A stretch of DNA of 64,000 nucleotides, from positions 488,743 to 552,742 of the forward strand of contig NZ_BDCH01000014.1 of NCBI RefSeq assembly GCF_001613405.1, given 5' to 3'. The DNA is from Nocardia crassostreae (GTDB lineage Bacteria > Actinomycetota > Actinomycetes > Mycobacteriales > Mycobacteriaceae). Under the pieces are notes generated by a model. That model searched no databases. It worked only from the letters and a program-made list of their open reading frames with translations, and had not been told where the DNA came from. How positions within the stretch are numbered: the stretch's first letter is position 1; each line of letters opens with the position of its first letter. Below, one piece after another: positions 33,811 to 43,078 of the stretch. Position numbers and translations under genes: made by a program.

Positions 33811-34644
33811 ATGCAGGGGTCGTATCCGTGCGCCGAGTGGAGCACCATCGATTCACCACTGGCGGACCGATACGACAGTGCCGAGCCGGTGACCTCGAAC
33901 GGAGCGCAGGTCTATCCGGTCCACCAGGAAATCGTCGGCCGCTCCCCCGTGAACGTCCGGTTCGAGCTACGCACGGCAGCGCCCCGGCGCGGGGTGCGTA
34001 GCCTCGGGATCGGCATGGGCGTGGACGGCGGTCACGTACTGCTGAACGGGCGGCAGTTGATGGGGGTTGACGTCTGGTCCGACGCCATGACCGGCGGTAT
34101 CGATCTCCAGGTCTGCCCCACCGAATCCGAGGCGGCCATCTCCCTCTCGCCGGTCTGGGTGGACGACACCGACGCCGTGGTGTCCTGGTCGGGCAACTAC
34201 GGCATGCTCATCACCCGCGAACGCGGTCACATCATCCTGCATTGCAGCACCGGGGTCGGCCCGCCCGATTTCACCGAGCTCGTCGTGGAATTCACCACCG
34301 GGCCCACGCCGCCCGATCCGATTCCGGCGCCCGAGGCGAGCCGCTACAGCGGCGCGCTCTACGAGCTGGCGGTGGCCATGCACGGCCGCGGCGAGGAGGA
34401 CCAGGCGTGCGAACTCTGGTCCCAGGCAGCCGCTCTCGGCCACCTCGCCGCCGCCTACGACCTGGGCGTGGTCCATTTCCGCCGCGGTGATCTGGCCGAG
34501 GCCGAACGCTGGTGGCGCACCGCGGCCGAGTACGGCGACGCCCGCGCCATGGCCGGTCTGGCCGAGGTCCTGGACCGGTGCGGCAATATCAGCGAGGCCC
34601 GCGTGTGGCGCGCGGCATGCGCTGCGGAATCGCATTCCCGATAA
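33811..34644 (+). CDS. Sel1/TPR-repeat protein with unknown N-terminal domain
   Basis: Protein of 277 residues. The first 175 are a probable beta-rich domain that I do not recognise (HQEIVGRSPVNVRFELR, IGMGVDGGHVLLNGRQLMG). The C-terminal 100 residues hold two to three Sel1/TPR-like repeats: HGRGEEDQACELWSQAAALG, AAAYDLGVVHFRRGDLAEAE and GDARAMAGLAEVLDRCGN. These usually bind partner proteins. ATG 33811 after AAGGCGGGG is preferred over GTG 33796. No signal peptide. It stands alone. Confidence 0.8.
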   Translation: MQGSYPCAEWSTIDSPLADRYDSAEPVTSNGAQVYPVHQEIVGRSPVNVRFELRTAAPRRGVRSLGIGMGVDGGHVLLNGRQLMGVDVWSDAMTGGIDLQVCPTESEAAISLSPVWVDDTDAVVSWSGNYGMLITRERGHIILHCSTGVGPPDFTELVVEFTTGPTPPDPIPAPEASRYSGALYELAVAMHGRGEEDQACELWSQAAALGHLAAAYDLGVVHFRRGDLAEAERWWRTAAEYGDARAMAGLAEVLDRCGNISEARVWRAACAAESHSR

Positions 34645-34698
34645 CGTTGCACCGACTGCCATTCCGGACGCGACCGCGCGCCGTGCCCGGAACGCGAG

Positions 34699-35161
34699 TC
34701 AGTCCAGGCAGAACTCGTTGCCCTCGGGATCGTTCATGACGATGAAGCCCGATTCCATCGGCGGGGCGGGATCGACGCGGCGCTGCCGTTTCGCGCCCAG
34801 GGCGACGAGCCGATCGCATTCGGCCTCGAGCGCGGCCATGCGCTCCTCGCCCTGCAGGCCCGGCGCCGCCCGGACATCGAGATGGACGCGATTCTTCACG
34901 ACCTTGTCCTCCGGCACCTGTCGGAAGAACACGCGCGGGCCGTCCCCGTCCGGATCCTCGATGGCCGATCGCGTATTGCGCTGATCCTCCGGCACGCCGA
35001 TCCGCGCGAGGAACTCGTCCCAGGCGGCCAGCGGATCGGCGCCCTCGGGCAGCTCGGACCCCGGGCGGGGCCGGGTGGACATAGCCCAGCACATCGCGCC
35101 AGAAAATGGACAGCGCCTTCGGGTCGTGGGCGTCGAAGGTGACCTGGATATGACGACTCAT
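34699..35161 (-). pseudogene. VOC (glyoxalase-like) family protein with a single-base frameshift
   Basis: The start at 35161 gives MSRHIQVTFDAHDPKALSIF and WRDVLGYVHPAPPG. The remainder, SELPEGADPLAAWDEFL to the acidic end DPEGNEFCLD, is in the next frame. Deleting one base from the run of four C at 35059-35062 joins them as PPGSELPEG, the usual form in this family. The intact protein would be about 153 residues with one betaalphabetabetabeta repeat pair. This is either a homopolymer sequence error or a recent frameshift. Confidence 0.85.
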
Positions 35162-35192
35162 CGGTGTGCTCCGTTCGTGTGTGCGGTGATCG

Positions 35193-37480
35193 TCAGGCGC
35201 CGCGGGCGTGCGTGCCGGACTTGTAGCGGCGCAAGTACTCCCCGGTCAGGGATACCTGGTCGGCCAGGAGATCGGCCGGAGTGCCGGTGAAAACGATCTC
35301 GCCGCCGTTCTTGCCGCCGTCGGGCCCGAGGTCGACGACCCAGTCGGCATGGGCGACCACGTCCAGATTGTGCTCGATGACTATGACGGTATTGCCGCGT
35401 TCGACGAGTCTGTCCATCAGCGCCAGCAGGGTGTCGACATCGGACATGTGCAGCCCGGTGGTGGGTTCGTCCAGAACGTAGACGCTGCCGGTGTTCTGCA
35501 GTTGGGTGGCGAGCTTGATGCGCTGGCGTTCGCCGCCGGACAGGGTGCTCATGGCCTGTCCGAGGCTGAGGTAGTCGAGCCCCACTTCGATCATGGTGCG
35601 CAACTTGGCATTCAATGCCTTTTCCGGGAAAAACTCCACGGCCTCCTCCGCGGACATTTCGAGGACGTCGGCGATCGACTTGCCGCGCAGGTGCAATGCG
35701 AGCACGCCCTCTGAGAAGCGCCGCCCGTCACAGGATTCGCAGTGTGTGGTCACCGGATCCATGTAGGCGACCTCGGTGATGATCACGCCGCGGCCCTCGC
35801 ATTCCTTGCAGGCGCCGTCGGAGTTGAAGCTGAACAGCCCGGCGGGCTCGCCCGTGGCCTTGGCGAACAGCTTGCGGATGGCGTCCATCAGGCCGAGGTA
35901 GGTGGCGGACGTGGAGCGCGAGGACGCGCCGATGGCGGATTGGTCGACGAAGACCGAATCCGGATAGCGCGACATGAATTCGTCGCGGATGAGGCTGCTC
36001 TTGCCCGATCCGGCGACGCCGGTGATGGCGGTCATGATGCCGGTCGGGATCCCCAGGGAGACGTTCTTCAGATTGTGCGCGGTCGCATTCTCGACCCGGA
36101 GTTCGCCGGTGCCGGACCGGAAGACGTCCTTGACCCGGAAGGTGCGGCGCAGTCCCTGCCCGGTGAGGGTGTCGGCGGCGCGCAGTTCGTCGAACGTGCC
36201 GGTGAACATGATCTCGCCGCCGTGCACGCCCGCGCGCGGTCCGACATCCACGATGTGATCGGCGAGCTGGATGACATCGGGATCGTGTTCGACCACCAGC
36301 ACCGTATTGCCCTTGTCGCGCAGGGCTCCAGCATCCGGTTGAGGCGGCCCACATCGCGCGGATGCAGGCCGACGCTGGGCTCGTCGAAGATGTAGGTCAT
36401 CCCGACCAGGGTGCTGCCCAGGTGTTTGATCATCTTCAGCCGCTGGCCCTCACCGCCGGACAGGGTGGAGGTCGGCCGGTCCAGGCTCAGATAGCCGAGC
36501 CAGATGTCCGCGACCCGCCCGAGCGCAATGCGGCAGGCCTCGGCGAGTCCCTGTGCGGCCGGATCGGTCACGGCATCGAGCACCTCGATGAGATCGGTGA
36601 TCTGCAGCGCCGTCCACTCGGCGATAGTGCGCCCGTCGATCTTGGTGGCCGGGGCCTTCTCATTGAGCCGCGCACCGTGACAGGCCGGGCACACGCCCTC
36701 GGTCAGGAACTTCTGGATCTCCTCGCGGGTCTTCTCCGACAGTCCGGAGGTGTCGCGCTTGAGCTTGGAGCGCGTGAACTTGTCCACGAGCCCTTCATAG
36801 TTCGCCTTCCAACTCCCCTTGTTGAAGGTCAGCTCCACTTTGCCGCCGGTGCCGTGCAGCAGATCGTGCCATTCCGGCTCGCTGTAGTCGGCGAGCTTCT
36901 TGTCCAGGTCGAAGCGCCCGGAATTGCCGTAGAGCTGCCAATCTCCGCTGCCCACAACGTATCCCGGCAGCAGGATGGCGCCTTCGTTGAGGGATTTGGA
37001 TCTATCCACAAGCTTGTCGGGGTCGGCGGTGATGGTCATCCCCAGGCCGTCGCACTCCGGGCACATGCCCTGCGGGGTATTGAAGGAGTAGTCGTAGACC
37101 AGCCCCGTCGACGGCGATCCGAAGCGGGCGAACATGGCGCGGATCATGGAGTAGATATCGGTCATGGTCCCGACCGTCGAGCGCGGCCCGCCGCCCACCG
37201 GTTGCTGATCGATGATCACCGGCGCCGTCAGATTCTCGATCGCCTCGGCGTGCGGCCGCTCGTAGCGCGGCAGGAAGTTCAGGATGAAGGCCGGAAAGGT
37301 CGCATACAGCTGCCGCTGCGACTCCACGGCGATGGTGTCGAACACGATGGACGACTTGCCCGAGCCCGACACCCCCGTGAAAACGGTGATCTGGTTCTTG
37401 GGGATCTCGATCGAAATGTTGCGGAGATTGTGCTCGCTCGCACCGAGCACTCGAATCGTTTCGCCGGAGGCAATAGGCAT
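35193..37480 (-). pseudogene. UvrA-like ABC ATPase (excinuclease A paralogue), one-base frameshift
   Basis: Full-length UvrA-type protein of about 762 residues split by one missing base. The first part from ATG 37480 has Walker A GVSGSGKSS, zinc-site Cys (CPECDGLG, CPACHG), signature STLSGGEGQRL and Walker B FDEPSVGLHPRD. The second has GVAGSGKSS, CKECEGRG, STLSGGERQRI and LDEPTTGLH. Near 36325 the frame changes; adding one base restores NRMLEALRDKGNTVLVVEHD. It lacks the UvrB-binding and insertion regions of true UvrA, so it belongs to the drug-resistance-like paralogues (DrrC type). Confidence 0.88.
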
Positions 37481-37651
37481 CCCACAACCATGCCGCGAGG
37501 CCGCCTCGAACGTGCGATAAAATGTGACGCAACTCACATCAACTTCCGAGAATCTCCGGGTCCGCCCCTGATTGCCGATGGTTGGCGGCCATCTACAGTG
37601 GCGGTCGATCGCGGCGGCCCATCCGCCGCGCGCGACAACGAGGAACGCACC

Positions 37652-37969
37652 ATGAACCCCATGCGATGGACCGCCGGCGCAGCCGCCGCCCTGTTCGCCG
37701 TAACCCTGCTGTCCGGCTGCACCGACGTCGAGCGCGCCCTCAACAAGGGCGGCGACACCACCTGCGCCGACTACCTGAAGCAGGACGCCGACACCCAGCG
37801 CATGACCGTCACCAAGGCCATCAAGCAGCAAACCGGCAGTGACAACGAGCCCCCCGGCACCAATGTCGACATCTCCATGGCCGCCGTCCAAGCGCTGTGC
37901 CGCGTCCAAGCGAACGAGAACACCCCCATCCGCGACGCCGACTTCGCGGGAATCTTCTTCAACAAGTAG
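37652..37969 (+). CDS. Small secreted lipoprotein
   Basis: Lipoprotein of 105 residues. The signal RWTAGAAAALFAVTLLSGC ends in the lipobox LSGC (Cys at residue 23). The mature part has two more cysteines (TTCADYLK and ALCRVQ) that may form a disulphide, and a helical pattern similar to actinobacterial DUF732-like proteins. Function unknown. ATG 37652 follows GAGGAACG. It diverges from the UvrA-like gene and precedes the DUF1003 gene by 68 nt. Confidence 0.82.
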   Translation: MNPMRWTAGAAAALFAVTLLSGCTDVERALNKGGDTTCADYLKQDADTQRMTVTKAIKQQTGSDNEPPGTNVDISMAAVQALCRVQANENTPIRDADFAGIFFNK

Positions 37970-38037
37970 AACTTTCAGCCCCGGGGGCGCGGCCGCCGCC
38001 GCCCCCCCCCCGGGGATCGCCGACGAGGAGGTTGACC

Positions 38038-38436
38038 GTGACGCCGCCCAAGCTTCCGCACCACCCCGCCGTCATCCGCCTGCAACAGCAGCGCGCCGCC
38101 GATCTGCAACTCCGCGTCGCCGACTGGATCACCAAGTTCGCGGGCTCCATGCAGTTCGTCTACATCCACGCCATCGGCTTCGCCGTCTGGATGCTCTTCA
38201 TCGAGAAAAGCCCTTGGCCCACACTGACTCTCGCCGTCTCCCTGGAAGCGATCTTCCTCTCCACCTTCGTCATGATCGGCCAGAACCGCCAAGCCGAGTT
38301 CCAGCAACTCAAGGCCGACCACGACTTCACCGAACAGGAACTCGAACTCAAGACCAACCTCGAACTCACCCGCGCCATCCACCAGATGACCGCCGAGCTC
38401 CACCGCCGCGTCATCGACGACCCCGACGCCCGCTAA
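38038..38436 (+). CDS. DUF1003 membrane protein
   Basis: DUF1003 protein of 132 residues. The pattern is typical: a short cytoplasmic N-terminus, RVADWITKFAGSMQFVYIHAIGFAVWML as the first helix, a second helix at LEAIFLSTFVMIGQNRQ, and a long charged tail helix (ELELKTNLELTRAIHQM). Related proteins are annotated as cyclic-nucleotide-binding associated, without clear function. GTG 38038 follows AGGAGG by six bases. Confidence 0.92.
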   Translation: MTPPKLPHHPAVIRLQQQRAADLQLRVADWITKFAGSMQFVYIHAIGFAVWMLFIEKSPWPTLTLAVSLEAIFLSTFVMIGQNRQAEFQQLKADHDFTEQELELKTNLELTRAIHQMTAELHRRVIDDPDAR

Positions 38437-38513
38437 AACCGCCCCCCCACAAGCTCTTTCGTCCCGATTTTTATTTTCGGCCACCCCTCCGCTAATCTTA
38501 TGGAGCATCACCG

Positions 38514-38598
38514 GTCCGGGTGGCGGAATGGCAGACGCGCTAGCTTGAGGTGCTAGTGCCCGTATTAGGGCGTGTGGGTTCAAGTCCTCCTCCGGACA
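38514..38598 (+). tRNA. tRNA-Leu (GAG), second copy with a damaged T stem
   Basis: Plus-strand 85-nt copy identical to the tRNA-Leu at 33022-33106 except for two bases in the T arm: the 5' strand is GTGGG rather than GGGGG, and the 3' strand is CCTCC rather than CCCCC. The two changes do not compensate; they leave one mismatch and one G-U pair. The anticodon and acceptor are unchanged. About 12 nt upstream are also similar. It may be a weak functional gene or a pseudo-tRNA. Confidence 0.8.
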
Positions 38599-38606
38599 CA
38601 ATGAAG

Positions 38607-38639
38607 CTCGAATTGCTTTGCACCGCAAGGAAATTCGAG
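38607..38639 (+). terminator. Hairpin just downstream of the second tRNA-Leu (repeat family member)
   Basis: A 15-bp stem (left arm CTCGAATTGCTTTGC) with one mismatch and one G-U, and loop ACC. It starts 8 nt after the tRNA. Variant hairpins recur at 39964-39998 and 56643-56674. No T run follows. It may be a terminator or part of a mobile attachment element. Confidence 0.6.
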
Positions 38640-38789
38640 AATTCGGTGTTCAAAGCCGTATTGAACCCCCACGATTCGTGGGATTGAGTGATCGGTCGCG
38701 CCCGCAGGATCAGCGCCCCGGGTCGCATGCCTTCGATCGTGATATCACGGCCGCTGCGTGCGGCGATGCGGCGGATGAACGTGCCGTGG

Positions 38790-39224
38790 AATCCCTTGCT
38801 GGCCACCGTCGTCGACGAAATCCGCGACCAACTGCTGGCGGTCTTGGTCCAGGCGGGTGTGTCCACCGCCGGGCCCGCCGAGGAGAAGCTGCGTTCCGCA
38901 CTGCAGGCGTTCCTGGAGACCGTCGACAGCGACCGGCACATCCACCGGATCGTGTCCAGTGAACCCGGCGACCTACCGGAACTGATTCGGCGGCGGCACG
39001 AGGTGCTGACCATGATCGCGGACCTCGTCGTCGAATACGCCCCCGCGGCCCTCGGCGTCACCCCTGATCCAGCCTGGCTACGCCGCGCCGCGCTTTTCAT
39101 AACCGGCGGCGTCAACCAGCTGATCGAAGGCTGGCTCGACAACGCCATCGACATGAACGCCGCCGAACTGGCCGCCGAATGCGCCCGCATGTGCATCAGC
39201 GTCCTCGGGAATCCGAATGCCTGA
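38790..39224 (+). pseudogene. TetR family regulator, C-terminal remnant
   Basis: The frame encodes a ligand-binding half of a TetR-like protein: VDEIRDQLLAVLVQAGVS, HIHRIVSSEPGDLPELIRRR, and GGVNQLIEGWLDNAID. The DNA-binding helix-turn-helix that should precede it is absent; the upstream sequence belongs to the tRNA-derived repeat. It seems to have been cut by whatever brought the repeat in. Not expected to bind DNA. Confidence 0.7.
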
Positions 39225-39250
39225 ACACCTCCGCTGGTACTCTTCGTGGT

Positions 39251-39490
39251 ATGAAGACCAATACCTCGATCACCATCGATGAGCACGTCCTCAACCGGGT
39301 GCGCGAGGTCTCCAATGGGAACATCAGTTCCTTCATGGAACGGGCAGCGCGCCACGAGCTGATGTACCTGGCCGGGCAGGCGGTGGCCGATTGGGAACGC
39401 CGACAAGGAAATGACGTCGAAGCCCGCGCCCTGGCCGATCTGGAACTACAGCAGGTGGCGATCAGACAGGCGCTCGGCGAGGCGCGGTAG
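39251..39490 (+). CDS. Type II antitoxin (MazE-like/RHH)
   Basis: Antitoxin of 79 residues. TSITIDEHVLNRVREV is the RHH strand and first helix, and ISSFMERAARHELM the second. The acidic C-terminus (EARALADLELQQV) would bind the toxin. ATG 39251 immediately abuts the toxin frame (TAGATG). It lies on the 3' side of the second tRNA-Leu. No clear palindromic operator was found upstream. Confidence 0.85.
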   Translation: MKTNTSITIDEHVLNRVREVSNGNISSFMERAARHELMYLAGQAVADWERRQGNDVEARALADLELQQVAIRQALGEAR

Positions 39491-39844
39491 ATGACAGTGC
39501 GGCGCGGCGAGATTCGCTCCTATCTGCCCGGCGTGAGCGGCCGCGACAAGCCGTCGGCCATATCCGGCGATCGAGTGGTCGTGATCTCCAACGACGGCGC
39601 CAACCGTGCGATGTCCACCGCTCTCGTACTGCCGATCCTCGACCACATAGATAACGATCTCGACCCGTCGGCCTTCAGTTTGATCGTGCCGCTCGGCGAT
39701 CTCGATCCGTTTCCGGGCGCGGCGGTCCAGGTGTATTGGCCGAAGGTCATCCCGATGTCGTGGTTCACCGAGCCCGTCGGAACGATCAGCCAGGCCACCC
39801 TGCGGCAAGTGTTCGCGGCCCTCGTCGACTACGTCGGTGAATGA
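39491..39844 (+). CDS. Type II toxin, MazF-like endoribonuclease
   Basis: MazF/PemK-fold toxin of 117 residues. The N-terminus MTVRRGEIRSYLPG has the RRGEI form of MazF; the strand DRVVVISNDGANRAMS and VLPILDHI follow, and the end is a helix. It would cut mRNA at short motifs and be held by the antitoxin encoded directly upstream. The start ATG follows the antitoxin stop with no gap. It is not closely related to the other toxin in this window. Confidence 0.87.
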   Translation: MTVRRGEIRSYLPGVSGRDKPSAISGDRVVVISNDGANRAMSTALVLPILDHIDNDLDPSAFSLIVPLGDLDPFPGAAVQVYWPKVIPMSWFTEPVGTISQATLRQVFAALVDYVGE

Positions 39845-39940
39845 CACCGCGCCTGACACGCCGCCCGCAGACCGCGTCGTGATCGTTACTACCCGAGCGT
39901 CGGGCACTTCCGCCGGTAGAAGGCGTGTGCGTAGTGGTCG

Positions 39941-40037
39941 TGTCCCCCTCCGGACACAACCATGCCCGCATTGTCTTGCACTGCAAGGCAATTCGGGCGT
40001 TCTTGTTTGAAGCCACTTTGACCCCCACGGTTCGTGA
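39941..40037 (+). repeat. Diverged copy A of the tRNA-Leu 3' end and downstream hairpin
   Basis: Copy of 38584-38682: the tRNA 3' end (CCCCCTCCGGACACA), the hairpin at 39964-39998 (16-bp stem, one mismatch, loop ACT) and the following TTGAACCCCCACG-like stretch. Together with the tRNA at 38514 it brackets the TetR remnant and toxin-antitoxin genes in direct orientation, as attachment sites would. Confidence 0.65.
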
Positions 40038-40374
40038 TATCGCGCGGTCGGCCGTATGAGCCGCCGTGAAGGGGTGCAGGTGATTCGGTGCACAACCTGT
40101 ATTCCGGTGAGGCTCCACACACCCCGCAGGCGATTGATGACGGTCGCCTGGCGCTACGGCCTCTCCGGCCTTCCTTCGCAGAATTCGTTGCGAGACAGTT
40201 GTGCCGAAGCACTTTGGCGGTAAGTGCCGACGCGCCGGGCCGAAAGCGTGGCGGACTCAGGCTGCGAATTCAGGCGTGTCTGCCAGACGCATCTCCTACG
40301 ATGCCGGGCTATTGCGGTTCTCGAGTGCTCTTGATTTCCATCCCGTGCCTATCGTTCTGGAAGGTGCCCTGATC
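40038..40374. other. Gene-free stretch between repeat A and the cutinase gene
   Basis: No recognisable gene. A short plus frame near 40088 (HNLYSGEAPHTPQAIDD) lacks a ribosome site and is probably a relic. The cutinase ribosome site GGAAGGTG lies at the right end. Confidence 0.4.
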
Positions 40375-41208
40375 ATGTGGTTCGGTCTCCGCAAAACGGC
40401 GGTCGCTGGCTTGCTGTCATCGGCCCTCGTCGCCGCCACCCTCGCGGTGCCCGCGCCCGCGGCCGCTGCGCCGGACCCGGTGCGACCGGCGATCGCTATC
40501 GCCTGCCGCAACGCCAGTGTCGTGTTCATCGGTGCGCATGGATCTGGTGAATCGCCGTTCGGCCGTAGTGGTCTCGGGCCGGTGATGTGGTCTGCATACT
40601 CGTCGATGGACCGGAAGCTGGCCGCGCGCGGGGTGCGTGTCAACGCCGTGGCCGTCGACTACTGGGCCCTCCACCCGAATACGCTGTTGCTGCTGCCATG
40701 GGATAGCAGCGCCTTCTTCGCCAGCATCGCCGACGGGGTCGCGAAAACCCGACGCTTGCTCGACGACTACCGAAACAGCGCGGACTGCCGCGGCAAACAA
40801 CTCGTACTCGGCGGATACTCCCAGGGCGCGATGGTCATTCACCGAGTCCTGCAACAGTTGCACCCCACGACGGCACCCTTGCCCGGGTTCATCGGCGCCC
40901 TGCTCGTTGCCGATGGCGACCGCCTCGCACACGACGGGTATCTGGTGGGCGGTGCGCGACCGGAGACGGTTGGGATCGGTCAAGTGTTCCCGTGGTTGTC
41001 GGGCAGCGGCTCGGAGCGGGACATGGCCTCCAAGTGGGACATCTTCTTCACCGAGGTATGCAAGCCACGCGATATCGTCTGCTCCCCGGAGCTGCAACCA
41101 GGCAACGCCTGGGGCATGATCGGACAGATCTACAACCAGATTGGCATCCATCTGACCTACGCCAATAGCGCGGTCCTCGACGAAGCCGCGCAGGGGGTCG
41201 TCTATTGA
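40375..41208 (+). CDS. Secreted cutinase-family esterase
   Basis: Exported hydrolase of 277 residues. A Sec signal peptide ends near residue 32 (PAPAAAAPDP). The cutinase fold is seen in VVFIGAHGSGES, the nucleophile elbow GGYSQGAMV (Ser about residue 151), and the acid and base region VCKPRDIVC and GIHLTYA. Cysteines at the ends of these motifs form the usual disulphides. Family members hydrolyse lipids or polyesters at the cell surface of mycobacteria and nocardiae. ATG 40375 follows GGAAGGTG. Confidence 0.92.
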   Translation: MWFGLRKTAVAGLLSSALVAATLAVPAPAAAAPDPVRPAIAIACRNASVVFIGAHGSGESPFGRSGLGPVMWSAYSSMDRKLAARGVRVNAVAVDYWALHPNTLLLLPWDSSAFFASIADGVAKTRRLLDDYRNSADCRGKQLVLGGYSQGAMVIHRVLQQLHPTTAPLPGFIGALLVADGDRLAHDGYLVGGARPETVGIGQVFPWLSGSGSERDMASKWDIFFTEVCKPRDIVCSPELQPGNAWGMIGQIYNQIGIHLTYANSAVLDEAAQGVVY

Positions 41209-41338
41209 TCTGACGCTCCAAAACCGCAATAGCTTGTGGCCGCGGCGAAGTCTGACCTGTGCACAGTCAGAGCCCTCCCAGAAACCGGGGGAACCACGGT
41301 AGGGCATCCACCGGCGCGGAGGGTTGAGTGTCGGGCGA

Positions 41339-41366
41339 TGTCGTGAATCGCGTTGTGCCGATCGTC
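41339..41366 (+). promoter_or_regulatory. Predicted ECF42 promoter of the DGPF-sigma operon
   Basis: TGTCGT at 41339-41344 and CGTC at 41363-41366 are spaced by exactly 18 nt. This agrees with the published ECF42 consensus (TGTCGA in the -35, CGA/TC in the -10). The same arrangement occurs upstream of the VOC gene at 42980. It lies 50 nt before the DGPF gene start. Confidence 0.75.
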
Positions 41367-41415
41367 TTGTGGGTAGAGGCTGGGGAATGACCAGGCCGCC
41401 GAAACAGGAGGACCT

Positions 41416-41757
41416 ATGAAGTACATGCTGTTGTTCGTCGATGACGAGAAGTTCTCGGCCGAACTCGAGGCGATGTCGCCGGAGGATCGGGATCGGGCGT
41501 ACGAGCGGGTCGGGGCGTGGTTGGCTCGGTATGCGGACAAGATTCGGGGTGGGGCGAAGTTGTGTGATCCGCGGACGGCGACCACGGTGCGGCTCGGGGA
41601 CGGGGAGCCGGTTGTCAGTGATGGGCCGTTCGTGGAGGGCAAGGAGGTGGTCAGTGGGTATTCCGAGATCGAGGTCGCTGATCTGGACGAAGCGCTGTCC
41701 ATGGTGCGGAGGTGGCCCGGGTGCCCGATCGTCGAGATCCGGCCGCTCGAATCCTGA
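41416..41757 (+). CDS. YCII/DGPF domain protein
   Basis: Small protein of 113 residues of the YciI-like DGPF family. It starts MKYMLLFVDDEKF and has VVSDGPFVEGKEVV at the position that names the family. DGPF proteins are the usual genomic partners of ECF42 sigma factors and are thought to bind a small ligand. ATG 41416 follows GGAGGACCT. The sigma-factor gene starts 6 nt after its stop. Confidence 0.93.
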   Translation: MKYMLLFVDDEKFSAELEAMSPEDRDRAYERVGAWLARYADKIRGGAKLCDPRTATTVRLGDGEPVVSDGPFVEGKEVVSGYSEIEVADLDEALSMVRRWPGCPIVEIRPLES

Positions 41758-41763
41758 TGCGGG

Positions 41764-42960
41764 ATGGGCGACTCCGCGCACGAGGAGGAATTGGTTCGGG
41801 TCGTTCGTGACCACGCAGCGCGACTGACGGCCTCGTTGGTCGCGCTGCTCGGGGATGTCGGAGCGGCCGAGGACCTGGTGCAGGACGCGGTGGAGGCCGC
41901 GCTGCGCCGCTGGCCGGTGGACGGCATTCCCGAACATCCCGATGCGTGGCTGCTGACCGTTGCGCGGCGGCGCGGAATCGACGTCCTGCGCAGAGAACGG
42001 AACTATCGCGCCAAACTCGCCGAATTGCAATGGCCGGTGCGGTCGGCGCCGGATGACCGGCTGCGGCTCATCTTCACCTGCTGCCATCCCGCGCTGCCGC
42101 GCACCGCGCAGATCGCGCTCACACTGCGGGTGGTGTGCGGATTGACGACCGAGCAGATCGACGCCGCCTTCGTGGTGACGGAAAGCACTGTGGCACAACG
42201 ATTGACGCGAGCGAAGCGCAAGATAGCCGAGGCTGCGATCCCGTACCGGATTCCGGATGCCGAGGAACTGCCCGCCCGGCTCGGCGAGGTGCTCGCGGTG
42301 ATCTATCTGATGTTCAACGAGGCGTATCTGTCGACCACCGCCGATGCGGTGCATCGACCGGATCTGGCCGCGGACGCGGAATGGCTGGCCGCACTGCTGG
42401 CCGGACTCATGCCCACCGAACCCGAGGCCGCCGGACTGCTCGCCCTCATCCGGCTGCACCGGGCGCGAACCCCGGCCCGGTTCGACGGCGCCGGTCTGGT
42501 CCTGCTGCGCGATCAGGATCGCTCCCGCTGGGACCGGCGGGCCATTACCGACGCGACCGCCCTGCTGACCCGGGCGGCACGTCGGCACCGGCCGGGCCCC
42601 TATCAGTTGCAGGCCGCCTTGGTGGCCTGTCATGCGGAAGCACCGAGCTGGGAGGACACCGACTGGCCGCAGATCGTGGCCCTCTACGACATGCTGCTGG
42701 TGCTGTCCCCGTCACCGATTACCCGGCTGCACAGGGCCATTGCCGCCAGCTATGTCCACGGCCCGGCACGCGCGCTGACCGAACTCGAACCACTCGCCGC
42801 CCCGCTCGATCGCTATCCGCTCTATCACGCCACCCGCGGCGAGTTGTTGCGGGCAATCGGTGACACCGACGCCGCGCAAACCGCCGACGCACGCGCCCGC
42901 GCGCTCACCGCCAATCCCGCCCAGCAACTGCTGCTCGAACAGCGGCTCAACTGGAGCTGA
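41764..42960 (+). CDS. ECF42 family RNA polymerase sigma factor
   Basis: Sigma factor of 398 residues, about twice a normal ECF. Region 2 is EDLVQDAVEAALRRWP and PDAWLLTVARRRGIDVLRRER. Region 4 contains LTTEQIDAAFVVTESTVAQRLTRAKRK. The remaining 200 residues form the helical TPR-like C-terminal domain of ECF42 (VIYLMFNEAYL, then RLHRAIAASYVHGPARAL), which is needed for activity and replaces an anti-sigma factor. It is coupled to the DGPF gene, and matching promoters lie before this operon and the VOC gene. Confidence 0.94.
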   Translation: MGDSAHEEELVRVVRDHAARLTASLVALLGDVGAAEDLVQDAVEAALRRWPVDGIPEHPDAWLLTVARRRGIDVLRRERNYRAKLAELQWPVRSAPDDRLRLIFTCCHPALPRTAQIALTLRVVCGLTTEQIDAAFVVTESTVAQRLTRAKRKIAEAAIPYRIPDAEELPARLGEVLAVIYLMFNEAYLSTTADAVHRPDLAADAEWLAALLAGLMPTEPEAAGLLALIRLHRARTPARFDGAGLVLLRDQDRSRWDRRAITDATALLTRAARRHRPGPYQLQAALVACHAEAPSWEDTDWPQIVALYDMLLVLSPSPITRLHRAIAASYVHGPARALTELEPLAAPLDRYPLYHATRGELLRAIGDTDAAQTADARARALTANPAQQLLLEQRLNWS

Positions 42961-42979
42961 CCAGATTTCTCGCGCGCGA

Positions 42980-43007
42980 TGTCGTATGCGGCGCAGCGCC
43001 GATCGTC
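42980..43007 (+). promoter_or_regulatory. Predicted ECF42 promoter of the VOC gene
   Basis: TGTCGT at 42980-42985 and CGTC at 43004-43007 with an 18-nt spacer. The flanks match the DGPF promoter (GCGATGTCGT and GCCGATCGTCT in both). Position is 72 nt before the VOC ATG. It links the gene to the sigma factor just upstream. Confidence 0.75.
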
Positions 43008-43078
43008 TGATAGGTAGGAGGGTCGATCGGACGCACCGACCTTTCCCCTCGATATCCGCATCGACCAGGAGCAACGCC

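Noticed and set aside
35193..37480. Calling the UvrA-like gene uvrA
   Set aside because: It is about 200 residues shorter than UvrA and lacks the UvrB-binding and insertion regions. It fits the paralogue group of unknown or drug-resistance role.
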